38,771 bases of DNA, taken from positions 1 through 38,771 of the forward strand of contig JAGXBK010000010.1 of NCBI GenBank assembly GCA_018971195.1, given 5' to 3'. This document shows, piece by piece, positions 1 to 10,485 of the stretch. Source of the stretch: Betaproteobacteria bacterium (GTDB taxonomy: Bacteria > Pseudomonadota > Gammaproteobacteria > Burkholderiales > Casimicrobiaceae). The notes beneath the pieces are model-generated. The model searched no databases and had not been told where the DNA came from. It saw only the letters and a program-made list of their open reading frames with translations. Both the position numbers and the translations under genes were made by a program. How positions within the stretch are numbered: position 1 is the first letter of the stretch; each line of letters opens with the position of its first letter.

Positions 1-1329
<1,329 letters not shown>

Positions 1330-1361
1330 TTTATTATGCCGTTCGCCGCGACCACGCTGCG

Positions 1362-2039
1362 TCAAGCCATCCACGATGCGATCGTCGCGTCGGCGTCCTC
1401 GACGCCCAGCCGCAAAGGCACCGAGAAAGGAGTGACGCGGACGGCCGAGGTGCACGCGGGGAACGCTTCACCCAGGCGGTTCCGGATCGCAACCACCGCG
1501 GCTTTGCGCTCCGCCTGGTTGAGCTTGTCGATCTTGGTGGCCAGGACCAGCACCGGGCGCCCCGACGGCAGGAACCCGCCGAGGAGCTGCTCGTCCATGG
1601 TGCGCAGTCCGTGCCGGGCATCGACGACCAGCACCAGGCCGACCAGCGATGTTCGAGTCGTGACGTAGATCCACAGGAATTCCTGCCAGTCCTTCTTGAG
1701 CGCCCGGGGCACCGCGGCATAGCCGTAGCCGGGCAGGTCGGCGACGAGGGCGCCTCCCCGCAACCGGAAGAAATTGATCAGCTGGGTGCGGCCCGGTGTC
1801 CGGCTCGCGAATGCCAGTCGCGTCTGCCTTGCGAGAGCATTGATCGCGCTCGACTTGCCGGAGTTCGAGCGCCCGGCGAATGCAATCTCCGGCGCGCCGT
1901 CCTTCGGAAGCTGCCACGCCGCGGCAGCACCCGTCTCGAAGGCCGCCCCCACCAGCGGAGCCGGAGCGCGCCCGGCATCGGCGACACCGGCGGCTTTGGC
2001 CGCGGTTACCGACTCCGATACAATAAGTAGTTTGCTCAT
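1362..2039 (-). CDS. engB: Ribosome-biogenesis GTPase EngB (YihA/YsxC family)
   Basis: Essential small GTPase of the TrmE-Era-EngA-EngB-Septin class, needed for 50S subunit assembly in the cytosol. G motifs are in order: G1 GRSNSGKSS (56-64), TPGRT (81-85), G3 DLPGYGYA (101-108) and G4 TKID (168-171). Length is 225 aa from the ATG at 2039, close to the family norm though with an N-terminal segment of about 45 aa. The frame is open further upstream, but those codons would run into the divergent cytochrome gene. The start region is shared with the divergent cytochrome c4 gene, and hemB follows downstream. Confidence 0.95.
   Translation of the reverse strand: MSKLLIVSESVTAAKAAGVADAGRAPAPLVGAAFETGAAAAWQLPKDGAPEIAFAGRSNSGKSSAINALARQTRLAFASRTPGRTQLINFFRLRGGALVADLPGYGYAAVPRALKKDWQEFLWIYVTTRTSLVGLVLVVDARHGLRTMDEQLLGGFLPSGRPVLVLATKIDKLNQAERKAAVVAIRNRLGEAFPACTSAVRVTPFSVPLRLGVEDADATIASWMA
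1996..2024 (+). promoter_or_regulatory. Candidate sigma-70 promoter for the cytochrome c4 gene
   Basis: TTGGCC (1996-2001), a 17-bp spacer and TACAAT (2019-2024). The hexamers match the consensus at 4/6 and 5/6. It lies inside the 5' end of the divergent engB coding region and would give a leader of about 95 nt. Confidence 0.4.
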
Positions 2040-2124
2040 CTGCAATCGTCGCATGGGCCGGCACACGGTCGGCTTCGCGGCGTTCCACGCAACGCATCGA
2101 CCTATCGATATGGAGCCTTCCGAC

Positions 2125-2778
2125 ATGACCCGCAACCGGCTCTGCGCCGTCATCGCAGCGGCAGCGTTCTGCGCCGTCACGGCCTCCGCCCAGGAAGCCC
2201 CGCGCGCCGCGCCTGCGCCGGATCTCAAGAAAGCGCAGCAGATAGCGAGCCAGGTATGCGCCGCCTGCCACGGCGCCGACGGCAACAGCGTCGCGTCGGC
2301 GAATCCGAACCTGGCCGCGCAGGGTGCCGACTATATCACCCTCCAACTCGCGCACTTCAAGACCGGCATCCGCGTCAACGCGACCATGCAGGCGATGGCG
2401 GCGACCCTTACCGATGCCGACATGACCGCACTCGGCGTCTACTTCTCGCAGCAGAAACTCAAGGGCGAGGCCTCCAGGGACATCGCACTCGTCAAGGCGG
2501 GCCAGCAGCTGTGGCGCGGCGGCGACGCGGAAACGGGCGTCCCCGCATGTGCCGCCTGCCATTCGCCGGACGGCGCGGGCATTCCCAGGAACTACCCGCG
2601 GCTTGGCGGCCAGTACGCCGATTACACCTACGCCCAGCTCAAGGCGTTCCAGTCGGGCGCCCGCGGCGCCGACGCGGCAGGCAAGGACGTCAATGGCGCG
2701 ATCATGCACACGATCGCCATGAAGCTGACCGATGCGCAGATGAAGGCCCTTGCCGATTACGCCGCCGGCCTGCGCTGA
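2125..2778 (+). CDS. Dihaem cytochrome c4, periplasmic
   Basis: Electron carrier delivering electrons to terminal oxidases in the periplasm. The 217-aa protein has a Sec signal peptide (about residues 1-22, cleavage after ASA) and two cytochrome c domains with CXXCH haem sites at C45-H49 (CAACH) and C142-H146 (CAACH). This two-domain layout and length match cytochrome c4. I chose the ATG at 2125 because GGAG lies 9 nt upstream and the signal peptide follows at once; an in-frame ATG at 2110 is less likely. Divergent from engB with only 85 bp between start codons, an arrangement I associate with betaproteobacteria. Convergent with rfbD, with 50 bp between the stop codons and no clear terminator there. 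Confidence 0.93.
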   Translation: MTRNRLCAVIAAAAFCAVTASAQEAPRAAPAPDLKKAQQIASQVCAACHGADGNSVASANPNLAAQGADYITLQLAHFKTGIRVNATMQAMAATLTDADMTALGVYFSQQKLKGEASRDIALVKAGQQLWRGGDAETGVPACAACHSPDGAGIPRNYPRLGGQYADYTYAQLKAFQSGARGADAAGKDVNGAIMHTIAMKLTDAQMKALADYAAGLR

Positions 2779-2828
2779 GTTCTTCAATCGGCTGGCGCAA
2801 CGCCTCGCATTGCCGTCCGGCGGGCCCT

Positions 2829-3725
2829 TCAAACCCTCGGCGGTTCCGGGGGACTCTGCAAGCAGCGGCGCAGGTGCTCGCGCCATTGCGGCATCGCGAA
2901 TCCGAACGCGTCGGCGAAGCGACGCGTGTCGAGCACCGCGTACGCCGGCCGGCGCGCCGGCGTCGGATGCTCGGCAGTCGTGATCGGCGTGATACGCGGG
3001 TGCGCGACGTCGCCGACGATCGCGCGCGCAAATTCGTACCACGTCGTCGCGCCTTGTGCCGACAGATGGTAGAGGCCGGCGCGCCCGGCGAGATACGCGA
3101 GGCCGCGACCGACGAGCGTCGCGGTTGCCCCGGCCAGCGCCCGACTCCAGTTCGGGACCCCGACCTGGTCCGAGACGATGCGCAGCTCGTCGCGCTCGGC
3201 GGCGAGCCTTCTGATCGTCGTCAGGAAATTCCTTCCGTGCAGCGAGTAGACCCAGCTGGTGCGAAGCGTCAGCGCGTGCGCGCCCGTCGCCGTAACGGCG
3301 CGCTCGCCTTCGAGCTTGCTCGCGCCGTAGGCGTTCAACGGATTGGCGGCCGCCGCCTCGTCGTAGGGCAGGGATGCCGTCCCGTCGAACACATAGTCGG
3401 TCGAATAGTGGATCAGCACCGCGTCGATGCGCCGCGCTTCCTCGGCGAGGACCCCCGGCGCGTGCGCATTTACCGCGAACGCTGCCTCGCGCTCGCCCTC
3501 GGCGCGGTCGACCGCGGTGTATGCGCCGGCGTTGACGACGAGCTGCGGCGCGAGGTCACGGACGACGCGGACGATCCGCGAGGCATCGGAGAGGTCGAGT
3601 GCCGCGCGGTCACAGGCGACGACGCTCCCGTGCGCCGCGAGCGCCGCGGCGAGCTCGCGCCCGAGCTGGCCGTTCGCGCCGGTGACGAGGATGGTCGGAC
3701 GGACGTTGGAGCGACGGCCCGGCAT
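2829..3725 (-). CDS. rfbD: dTDP-4-dehydrorhamnose reductase
   Basis: Last step of dTDP-L-rhamnose synthesis: NAD(P)H reduction of dTDP-6-deoxy-L-lyxo-4-hexulose. It is an extended SDR of 298 aa with the GANGQLG nucleotide motif (16-22), STDYVFDG (108-115) and the catalytic Tyr133/Lys137 pair in YGASK. The ATG at 3725 places the Rossmann motif normally; the frame is open upstream, but that stretch lies over rfbC. It is the last gene of the minus-strand rfbBACD cluster, 16 bp after the rfbC stop. Product: rhamnose donor for LPS or other surface glycans. Confidence 0.95.
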   Translation of the reverse strand: MPGRRSNVRPTILVTGANGQLGRELAAALAAHGSVVACDRAALDLSDASRIVRVVRDLAPQLVVNAGAYTAVDRAEGEREAAFAVNAHAPGVLAEEARRIDAVLIHYSTDYVFDGTASLPYDEAAAANPLNAYGASKLEGERAVTATGAHALTLRTSWVYSLHGRNFLTTIRRLAAERDELRIVSDQVGVPNWSRALAGATATLVGRGLAYLAGRAGLYHLSAQGATTWYEFARAIVGDVAHPRITPITTAEHPTPARRPAYAVLDTRRFADAFGFAMPQWREHLRRCLQSPPEPPRV

Positions 3726-3741
3726 GTCGCAGGCCTGTCGA

Positions 3742-4284
3742 TCAGGCGTAGACGTCGGCCTGCGCGAGCGGCGTGCCGGCGGCGTCCTTGGGCGCGAGCG
3801 TCGGTGCAACCCCTGCGGGCCACTCGATGCGAAGCGCCGGATCGCTCCACAGCAGCGTGCGCTCGTGCTCCGGGTACCAGTAGTCGGTGGTCTTGTAGAG
3901 GAATTCGGCGACCTCCGAGACGACGAGGAACCCATGCGCGAAACCCGGCGGGATGTAGAGCATCCTGTGATCGCCCGCCGACAGCTCGATCGCGACGTGC
4001 CGGCCGAAGGTCGCCGACGAGCGTCGCAGGTCGACCGCCACGTCGAGCACCGTGCCCTCGATCACGCGCACGAGCTTTCCCTGCGCATGCTCGATCTGGT
4101 AATGCAGGCCGCGCAGCACGCCGCGGCGCGATCGCGAGTGGTTGTCCTGCACGAAATCGACGTCGAGCCCGGCGCTGGCGAAATCACGCCGATTCCAGCT
4201 CTCGAAAAAGAATCCGCGCACATCCCCGAACACTTTCGGCTCGATGATCACGACATCGGGCAATGCGCTCCTGGTGAACTGCAT
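3742..4284 (-). CDS. rfbC: dTDP-4-dehydrorhamnose 3,5-epimerase
   Basis: Third step of dTDP-L-rhamnose synthesis: double epimerisation at C3 and C5 of dTDP-4-keto-6-deoxyglucose. The 180-aa cupin has GDVRGFFFESW (20-30), LRGLHYQ with the catalytic His61, and the YKTTDYWYPEHE segment. The ATG at 4284 shares bases with the rfbA stop codon (TGATG), implying translational coupling. Length equals the family norm. Confidence 0.95.
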   Translation of the reverse strand: MQFTRSALPDVVIIEPKVFGDVRGFFFESWNRRDFASAGLDVDFVQDNHSRSRRGVLRGLHYQIEHAQGKLVRVIEGTVLDVAVDLRRSSATFGRHVAIELSAGDHRMLYIPPGFAHGFLVVSEVAEFLYKTTDYWYPEHERTLLWSDPALRIEWPAGVAPTLAPKDAAGTPLAQADVYA

Positions 4285-5168
4285 CAGCGGAACACCGGGT
4301 CGTCGAGCAGGCTGAGCAGGTAGCGGCCGTAGCCGTTCTTCGCCATCGCCGATCCAAGCCGGCGCAGATCCTCGGCGCCGATCCAGCCCTGCCGGTAGGC
4401 GATCTCCTCCGGACAGGCGATCTTCAGCCCCTGCCGGCGCTCGATCGTCTCGATGTACTGCGACGCCTCGAGCAGGGATTCGTGGGTGCCGGTGTCGAGC
4501 CACGCCATGCCGCGTCCCATCACCTCGCAGGCGAGCTCGCCCAGTTCGAGGTAGCGGCGATTGACGTCGGTGATCTCGAGCTCGCCGCGCGCCGATGGCG
4601 TGAGCTCGCGCGCGATGTCGACGACCCGGCTGTCGTAGAAATACAGGCCCGTGACCGCGTAGCGCGACTTCGGCGCGGACGGCTTCTCCTCGAGGCTCAC
4701 GACGCGGCCGCCGGCATCGAGCTCGGCGACGCCGTAGCGCTCGGGGTCGGCGACCGGATAGGCGAAGATCGTGGCGCCGCCGGCGCTGGCGTTGGCGCGA
4801 GCGAGCTGCGTCTGCAGGTCGTGCCCGTAGAAGACGTTGTCGCCCAGCACCAGCACCGACGGACCGCCGCCGATGAATTCGCGACCGATGACGAAGGCCT
4901 GCGCCAGGCCTTCGGGCGCGGGCTGGACCGCGTAGGAGAAATGCAGGCCCCAGCGACCGCCGTCGCCGAGGAGTTGCGCGAAGCGCGGCGTATCGTCGGG
5001 TGTCGAGATCAGCAGGATGTCGCGGATGCCCGCGAGCATCAGCGTCGACAGCGGATAGTAGATCATCGGCTTGTCGTACACCGGCAGCAGCTGCTTGGAC
5101 ACGACCTGCGTCACCGGATGCAGGCGCGTGCCCGAGCCACCGGCGAGAATGATTCCCTTGCGCGTCAT
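4284..5168 (-). CDS. rfbA: Glucose-1-phosphate thymidylyltransferase
   Basis: First step of the rhamnose pathway: glucose-1-phosphate plus dTTP gives dTDP-glucose and pyrophosphate. The 294-aa protein carries the nucleotidyltransferase signature GGSGTRLHP (10-18) with Lys25 and, further on, LGDNVFYG. The ATG at 5168 starts directly before this signature, as in other RmlA proteins. Located 34 bp after the rfbB stop and overlapping the rfbC start. Confidence 0.96.
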   Translation of the reverse strand: MTRKGIILAGGSGTRLHPVTQVVSKQLLPVYDKPMIYYPLSTLMLAGIRDILLISTPDDTPRFAQLLGDGGRWGLHFSYAVQPAPEGLAQAFVIGREFIGGGPSVLVLGDNVFYGHDLQTQLARANASAGGATIFAYPVADPERYGVAELDAGGRVVSLEEKPSAPKSRYAVTGLYFYDSRVVDIARELTPSARGELEITDVNRRYLELGELACEVMGRGMAWLDTGTHESLLEASQYIETIERRQGLKIACPEEIAYRQGWIGAEDLRRLGSAMAKNGYGRYLLSLLDDPVFR

Positions 5169-5202
5169 CGCCACGCCTTTCCCGATCTCGGCCCCCACGC
5201 GC

Positions 5203-6249
5203 TCACGCATACTGCAGATCGATCCACCTGCGGTACTCCTCGCTCTGCACGCTGGCGAGCCAGTCGCCGTTGCCGAGGTACCAGTCGACGGCCTTCGCCA
5301 TCCCCGACTCGAAGGTCTCGGCCGGCGCCCAGCCGAGCTCGCCGCGGATCTTCGTCGCGTCGATCGCGTAGCGCCGGTCATGCCCCGGCCGATCGGCGAC
5401 GAACGTGACCTGCGCGGTGAAATCGCGACCGGGGACGCGCGCCGCCAGCAGCCGGCACAGCGTCCGGACGACGTCGATGTTCCGCGTTTCCGCGTTGCCG
5501 CCGACATTGTAGGTCTCGCCGGGGCGCCCACGCGCGAGCACCGCGCGGATCGCGCTGCAATGGTCACCGACGTAGAGCCAGTCGCGAACGTTCTGCCCGT
5601 CTCCGTAGACCGGCAGCGGCTTGCCGGCGAGCGCGTTGACGATCATCAGCGGAATCAGCTTCTCGGGAAACTGCCGCGGGCCGTAATTGTTCGAGCAGTT
5701 GGTCGTCAGCGTCGGCAAGCCGTAGGTGTGGTGCCAGGCGCGCACCAGATGGTCCGATGCCGCCTTCGACGCGGCATAGGGGCTGTTCGGCGCGAATGGG
5801 GTCGCTTCGGAGAACGCAGGGTCGGCGAGGCCCAGCGAGCCGTAGACCTCGTCGGTCGACACATGCAGGAAGCGGAACGCCGCACGCTCGCCCGCAGGCA
5901 ACGTCTGCCACCACGTCCGCACGCACTCGAGCAGCGTGAACGTGCCGACGACATTGGCGTCCACGAAGGCGCGCGGACTGCGGATCGAGCGGTCGACGTG
6001 CGTCTCCGCGGCGAGGTTCACGATCGCCCGCGGACGATGCCGCTCGAGCAGCGCGCCCACCGCGTCGGCATCGCCGATGTCGCCGCGAACGAAGACGTGC
6101 CGGGCATCGCCGGCGAGCCCCGCCAGGCTGCGCAGGTTGCCCGCATAGGTCAGCTTGTCGAGATTGACGACGGGTTCGTCATGCGCCGCGAGCCAGTCGA
6201 GCACGAAATTGGAACCGATGAAGCCGGCGCCGCCGGTGACGAGGATCAT
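5203..6249 (-). CDS. rfbB: dTDP-glucose 4,6-dehydratase
   Basis: Second step of dTDP-L-rhamnose synthesis, forming dTDP-4-keto-6-deoxyglucose with bound NAD. The 348-aa extended SDR shows GGAGFIGS (6-13), the Thr132-Asp133-Glu134 catalytic triplet in STDEVYG, and Tyr158/Lys162 in YAASK. The start at 6249 lies one base after the stop of the upstream epimerase gene, so the two are almost certainly co-translated. Confidence 0.96.
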   Translation of the reverse strand: MILVTGGAGFIGSNFVLDWLAAHDEPVVNLDKLTYAGNLRSLAGLAGDARHVFVRGDIGDADAVGALLERHRPRAIVNLAAETHVDRSIRSPRAFVDANVVGTFTLLECVRTWWQTLPAGERAAFRFLHVSTDEVYGSLGLADPAFSEATPFAPNSPYAASKAASDHLVRAWHHTYGLPTLTTNCSNNYGPRQFPEKLIPLMIVNALAGKPLPVYGDGQNVRDWLYVGDHCSAIRAVLARGRPGETYNVGGNAETRNIDVVRTLCRLLAARVPGRDFTAQVTFVADRPGHDRRYAIDATKIRGELGWAPAETFESGMAKAVDWYLGNGDWLASVQSEEYRRWIDLQYA

Positions 6250-6250
6250 G

Positions 6251-7249
6251 TCAGGCGCAGTAGTAATCGCGGTACCAGGCGACGAAGCGCGCAAGGCCTT
6301 CGGCCAGTGGCGTACGCGGCGCGAAGCCGGTCAGCGCCTGCAGGCGGTCGATCGAGGCGAACGTCGCCGGCACGTCGCCGGGCTGCATCGGCTGGTCGTT
6401 GCGGATCGCGCGCGTGCCCAGGAGCCGCTCGAGGGTCGCGATGAACTCGTCGAGCTCGACGGCCTGATGGTTGCCGATGTTGTAGATCGCGTAGGGCGCG
6501 CGATCGCCGTCCCGCGGCGGCGGCTTGTCGAGCACCCGCACGACCCCTTCGACGATGTCGTCGACGTAGGTGAAATCACGCTGCATCCGCCCCGAATTGA
6601 ATACCTGGATCGGCTGGCCGCCGAGCATCGCCCGCGTGAACAGCATCGGCGCCTGGTCGGGACGGCCCCAGGGACCGTAGACGGTGAAGAAGCGCAGCCC
6701 CGTCGTCGGAAGGCCGAACAGGTGGCTGTAGCTGTGCGCCATCAGCTCGTTCGCCTTCTTGGTCGCCGCGTAGAGACTCACCGGCTGGTCGACCGGCTGG
6801 TCCTCCGAGAACGGCAGCGTGTGGCTCGCACCGTACACCGACGACGACGACGCGTAGACCAGGTGCACGACCGAAGCGTGGCGGCAACCCTCGAGCACGT
6901 GCCCGAACGCGACCAGGTTGTTGCGCAGGTAGGCCTCGGGATTGACGAGCGAATGGCGCACGCCCGGCTGCGCCGCGAGATGCACGACCGAGGCGAAGCG
7001 GCCGCGCGCGAACAGACCCGCGCAGGCGTCCTTGTCGGCGAGATCGACCGCCTCGAATGCGAAGCGCGGCCGACCGGTCAGCTCGGCGACGCGGGCCCGC
7101 TTGAGCGCCACGTCGTAGTAGGGCTCGAAGTTGTCGACGCCGACGACCTCCATGCCCGCGTCGAGCAGCGCGCGCGCCGTATGCATGCCGATGAAGCCCG
7201 CCGCGCCCGTCACCAGGACGCGCCGCCCGTTCAACGCGACCGGGACCAT
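6251..7249 (-). CDS. NAD-dependent sugar epimerase, UDP-glucuronate 4-epimerase-like
   Basis: Extended SDR of 332 aa that probably interconverts UDP-glucuronate and UDP-galacturonate for surface polysaccharide. Motifs: GAAGFIG (15-21), the AAQPGVRHSLVNP segment typical of the CapI/LspL type, the Ser-rich SSSSVYG (134-140) and Tyr160/Lys164 in YAATK. The ATG at 7249 lies inside the end of the preceding glycosyltransferase gene (19-bp overlap), and rfbB follows after 1 nt. Exact substrate is inferred; a UDP-GlcNAc or UDP-Glc epimerase is possible. Confidence 0.85.
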   Translation of the reverse strand: MVPVALNGRRVLVTGAAGFIGMHTARALLDAGMEVVGVDNFEPYYDVALKRARVAELTGRPRFAFEAVDLADKDACAGLFARGRFASVVHLAAQPGVRHSLVNPEAYLRNNLVAFGHVLEGCRHASVVHLVYASSSSVYGASHTLPFSEDQPVDQPVSLYAATKKANELMAHSYSHLFGLPTTGLRFFTVYGPWGRPDQAPMLFTRAMLGGQPIQVFNSGRMQRDFTYVDDIVEGVVRVLDKPPPRDGDRAPYAIYNIGNHQAVELDEFIATLERLLGTRAIRNDQPMQPGDVPATFASIDRLQALTGFAPRTPLAEGLARFVAWYRDYYCA

Positions 7250-8016
7250 GGGCGCCGCACCGTCTGGTCGAGCGCGCGCAGCTTGGCGTGCTTGAGGAAG
7301 CTCGCGAACGCGCCAATCGCGATGTGGGCGAGGCCCGCCGCGCCGTCGAGAAAGCCGAGCCTGAAGACGTAGAAACGCAGGAACCGCGCAATGGGGGCGG
7401 CGGCCATCGCTGCCGCGGAGCCGCGCTTGCCGCGTGCGTGGAGCATGTCGGCCTGCAGTGTCGTATAGCGGTTCTGCTTGGCGACGTAACGCTCGATCGA
7501 TTCGGCCGATGCGTGCATCAGGTCGCCTTCGAGGCGCCCGACGCGGCCGTCGGCGATCACTTTCTCGTGAACGGGGTCTTCGCTCCAGCGCGCGCGGCGC
7601 CGGTCGAACAGCCGCGTCGTCCAGTCGGGGTAGCCCTCGCCGTGGGCAAGCCAGCGCCCGAGAAACCGGTTGCGTCGCGCGAGCGCGTACGCCGCCAGCG
7701 GGGGCTGCCCTGCGGAAAACATGGACTCGACCGATCGCGCGAGTTCCGGCGACACCCGCTCGTCGGCGTCGAGGCAAAGCACCCAGTCGTTGCCGGCCAT
7801 CTGCACCCCGTACTGCTTCTGCGGCCCGAACCCCTGCCATGGATGGGACAGGACGCGCGCGCCCGATCGTCGCGCGATTTCTACGGTATGATCCGCGCTG
7901 CCCGAGTCGACGACCAGCGCCTCCGCGGCGAACGGCGCGGACGCGAGACATTCGCCGATGTCGTCCTGCGCATCGCGCGTGATCACTACCAGCGAGATCG
8001 GAATGGGCCCGGGCAT
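7231..8016 (-). CDS. Family 2 glycosyltransferase, WaaE/KdtX-like LPS core type
   Basis: Cytosolic GT-A glycosyltransferase of 261 aa. The N-terminal fold shows SLVVITRDAQ (8-17), VDSGSADHT (36-44) and the metal-binding LDADE (82-86); the stretch HPWQGFGPQKQYG is characteristic of the WaaE/KdtX group, which adds glucose to the LPS inner core. A GTG lies at 8037, but the ATG at 8016 directly before the fold is preferred. First gene of the minus-strand sugar operon and divergent from waaC, which supports a role in LPS core assembly. Acceptor and donor cannot be read from the sequence. Confidence 0.85.
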   Translation of the reverse strand: MPGPIPISLVVITRDAQDDIGECLASAPFAAEALVVDSGSADHTVEIARRSGARVLSHPWQGFGPQKQYGVQMAGNDWVLCLDADERVSPELARSVESMFSAGQPPLAAYALARRNRFLGRWLAHGEGYPDWTTRLFDRRRARWSEDPVHEKVIADGRVGRLEGDLMHASAESIERYVAKQNRYTTLQADMLHARGKRGSAAAMAAAPIARFLRFYVFRLGFLDGAAGLAHIAIGAFASFLKHAKLRALDQTVRRPWSRSR

Positions 8017-8193
8017 GCGTGACGGTCCACAGTCCACGGCGCCGGTGGCGGCCGCAGGTTCGGGAATCCCCGTGTTCGAAGAACTGGCGCGATTTTACGT
8101 GGTTTGCCACTCCGCGCCGAAATGCGGCGGCGGCGGGACGCCCAACGGCTCGAATTGCGCACGGGCGGCCGGCGCGCTCGCGGGGACCGTCCG

Positions 8194-9162
8194 ATGAGCG
8201 CGGTGCTCGTCGTCCGCCCTTCGTCGCTGGGCGACATCGTCTACGCATTGTCGGTTGCGACCGACATCCGGCGCGAGCGTCCCGAATCGGCCATCGATTG
8301 GGTCGCCGAGCCCGGCTTCGCCCCTCTGATCGGCCTTTGTCCCGACGTGCGCGAGGTCATGCCTTTCAACCTGCGGCGGTGGCGCGGCGCGCTCGGCGCG
8401 CGCAGGACATGGCGCGAAATGCGCGACTTCGCGCACGCGCTGCGCCGGACCCGCTACGACGCGGTGCTCGACCTGCAGGAGCAGGTCAAGGGCGCCGTGA
8501 TCGCGCGGATGGCACGCGGTCTGCGTCACGGCTTCGATCGCGCCAGCATACGCGAGCCGCTCGCCACCCTCGGCGACGATGTCCATCACCGGATCCCCCG
8601 CGACCTGCATTTCGTCGCGCGCTGCCGTCGCCTCGCGGCCGCGGCGCTCGGCTACGAGGTCGACGACGCGCCCCGCTGGAACCTGCACCCGCCCGCCGAC
8701 GCAGCGGGCATTCCCGATCGACCTTACGTCGTCATGCTCCACGGGACGAGCCGGGACGAGAAGCTGTGGCCGCAGGCGCACTGGCGCGCGCTGATCGAGC
8801 ATTGCGAGCAGGCGGGCTATGCCAGCGTACTCCCCTGGGGAAACGCCGCCGAAGAGGCGCGCAGCCGACGGCTCGCCGAAGGCTTCGACAATGCAATCGT
8901 CCCGCCATGGCTTGCGCTGCCGCAGGCAGCGACGCTGCTGTCGAGGGCCGCCCTGGCCGTCGGGGTCGACACCGGCTTCACCCATCTGTCGGCGGCATTG
9001 CGAACGCCGACGCTCGCGATCTTTTGCGCGACCGATCCCGCACGCCACGGCGTGGCCTGCACCGGCGCGCATGCGCGCGACCTCGGCGACGCCGGCGCCC
9101 CGCCCGCGTGCGACGACGTGCTTGCGATCGCCGGTCAGTTGCTTCGCAGCGCGCCGGACTGA
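8194..9162 (+). CDS. waaC: LPS heptosyltransferase I
   Basis: Transfers the first L-glycero-D-manno-heptose to Kdo2-lipid A at the inner face of the membrane. A GT-B, GT9-family protein of 322 aa, with N-terminal VLVVRPSSLGDIVYALS (about 4-20), a C-terminal donor-site segment HGTSRDEKLWPQAHW and GVDTGFTHLSAAL. The ATG at 8194 gives the standard N-terminus. Three bases separate its stop from waaA. The 177 bp between this gene and the divergent glycosyltransferase gene holds no promoter I can name with confidence. Confidence 0.95.
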   Translation: MSAVLVVRPSSLGDIVYALSVATDIRRERPESAIDWVAEPGFAPLIGLCPDVREVMPFNLRRWRGALGARRTWREMRDFAHALRRTRYDAVLDLQEQVKGAVIARMARGLRHGFDRASIREPLATLGDDVHHRIPRDLHFVARCRRLAAAALGYEVDDAPRWNLHPPADAAGIPDRPYVVMLHGTSRDEKLWPQAHWRALIEHCEQAGYASVLPWGNAAEEARSRRLAEGFDNAIVPPWLALPQAATLLSRAALAVGVDTGFTHLSAALRTPTLAIFCATDPARHGVACTGAHARDLGDAGAPPACDDVLAIAGQLLRSAPD

Positions 9163-9165
9163 ACG

Positions 9166-10485
9166 ATGGCCCGCCTGGCGCGACGGCTCTACACACTCCT
9201 GTGGTGGCTCGTGCTGCCGCTGCTTCCGCTGCGCCTCTACTGGCGTGCGCGCCGGGAGCCGGGCTATGGAACGCAGGTCGGCGAGCGCTTCGGGCACTAC
9301 GCGTACACGCCGCAACGCGAGCGCCCTGGCACGCTCGTCTGGATTCACGCGGTATCGGCCGGCGAGACGCGCGCGATCGCGCCGCTCGTGCTCCACCTGC
9401 GCCGCTGCGATCCGCCGCCGTCGATCCTGATGACGCACATGACCGCGACCGGCCGCGAGGCCGGCCGCGCGCTGTTCGGCGACACCGTCGTGCAGGCGTG
9501 GCTGCCCTACGACATCCCGTTCGCCGTCCGTCGCTTCCTCGCGCGGTTCCGGCCCGACGCGGGATTGCTGGTCGAGACCGAGCTGTGGCCGAACCTGACC
9601 GCGGCCGCGTCGCGCGCGGGAGTGCCCCTGTTCCTCGTCAACGCCCGCCTGTCCGAGCGCTCGGCGCGCGGCTATGCGCGAATCGGGCTGTTGTCGCGTC
9701 CGCTGCTCGCATCCCTTGCCGGCGTCGCGGCGCAGTCCGAGGCGGACGGGCAGCGCCTGCGCGCGCTGGGCGCGCGCGAGGTGACCGTCACCGGCAACCT
9801 GAAGTTCGACGTTTCGGTGCCCGACGCGCTGCGCAAGCGGGGAGACGAATTGCGATCGGCGATTGGGCGCGATCGACCGGTCCTGGTCGTCGCATCGACC
9901 CGCGATGGCGAGGAGGCGCTGGTCCTCGACGCCCTCGCTCGTGGGGATTCGCAGCTGCCGGCACGCACGCTGGTCATCATCGTTCCGCGTCATCCGCAAC
10001 GCTTCGACGCAGTCGCCGCGCTGCTGCGCGACCGGGGCGTGCCTTACGTGCGGCGCAGCGGCAGCCCGCCGGTTCCGGCGGATGCGAGGGTTCTGCTCGG
10101 GGACTCGATGGGCGAGATGTTCGCCTACTACGCCGCCGCCGACGTCGCCTTCGTCGGCGGCAGCCTGCTGCCGCTGGGCGGGCAGAACCTGATCGAGCCG
10201 ATCGCCATCGGTACGCCGACGCTGATCGGTCCGCACACGTTCAACTTCGCGCAGGCGAGCGACGCAGCGGTCGCCTCCGGGGCCGCGCAGCGCGTGGACG
10301 ACGCCGACGAGCTCGTGCGCGTCGCCGGGCTGCTGCTCGCCGATGCGCATTCGCGCGAGCGGATGCGCGCCAACGCCGAAGCGTTCATCGCCGCGCATCG
10401 CGGCGCCGCCGACCGGCTGTGGACATGGCTCGCACCGAGGATCGGCGTGCCCGCCGCCCGCCTCAGCCCAGGAGCCGGCGGTTGA
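9166..10485 (+). CDS. waaA: 3-deoxy-D-manno-octulosonic acid (Kdo) transferase
   Basis: Adds Kdo to lipid IVA from CMP-Kdo, an essential step of LPS synthesis at the inner membrane. The 439-aa protein has an N-terminal hydrophobic anchor (about 9-24), then WIHAVSAGE with the conserved Glu67, ETELWPN, and the C-terminal GGQNLIEP motif. It follows waaC by 3 nt. Its last 23 bp overlap the 3' end of the convergent tolC gene, so the two transcripts must overlap tail to tail. Confidence 0.95.
   Translation: MARLARRLYTLLWWLVLPLLPLRLYWRARREPGYGTQVGERFGHYAYTPQRERPGTLVWIHAVSAGETRAIAPLVLHLRRCDPPPSILMTHMTATGREAGRALFGDTVVQAWLPYDIPFAVRRFLARFRPDAGLLVETELWPNLTAAASRAGVPLFLVNARLSERSARGYARIGLLSRPLLASLAGVAAQSEADGQRLRALGAREVTVTGNLKFDVSVPDALRKRGDELRSAIGRDRPVLVVASTRDGEEALVLDALARGDSQLPARTLVIIVPRHPQRFDAVAALLRDRGVPYVRRSGSPPVPADARVLLGDSMGEMFAYYAAADVAFVGGSLLPLGGQNLIEPIAIGTPTLIGPHTFNFAQASDAAVASGAAQRVDDADELVRVAGLLLADAHSRERMRANAEAFIAAHRGAADRLWTWLAPRIGVPAARLSPGAGG

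Noticed and set aside
2779-2828. Bidirectional terminator between cytochrome c4 and rfbD
   Set aside because: Only very short complementary stretches and no T-tract; not supportable.
1468-3042. Long minus-strand frame of over 500 codons across engB and cytochrome c4
   Set aside because: Arg/Ala-rich shadow of known genes in another frame; no family motif.
8017-8193. Divergent promoters between the glycosyltransferase gene and waaC
   Set aside because: Promoters must exist nearby, but no hexamer pair with acceptable spacing stood out.
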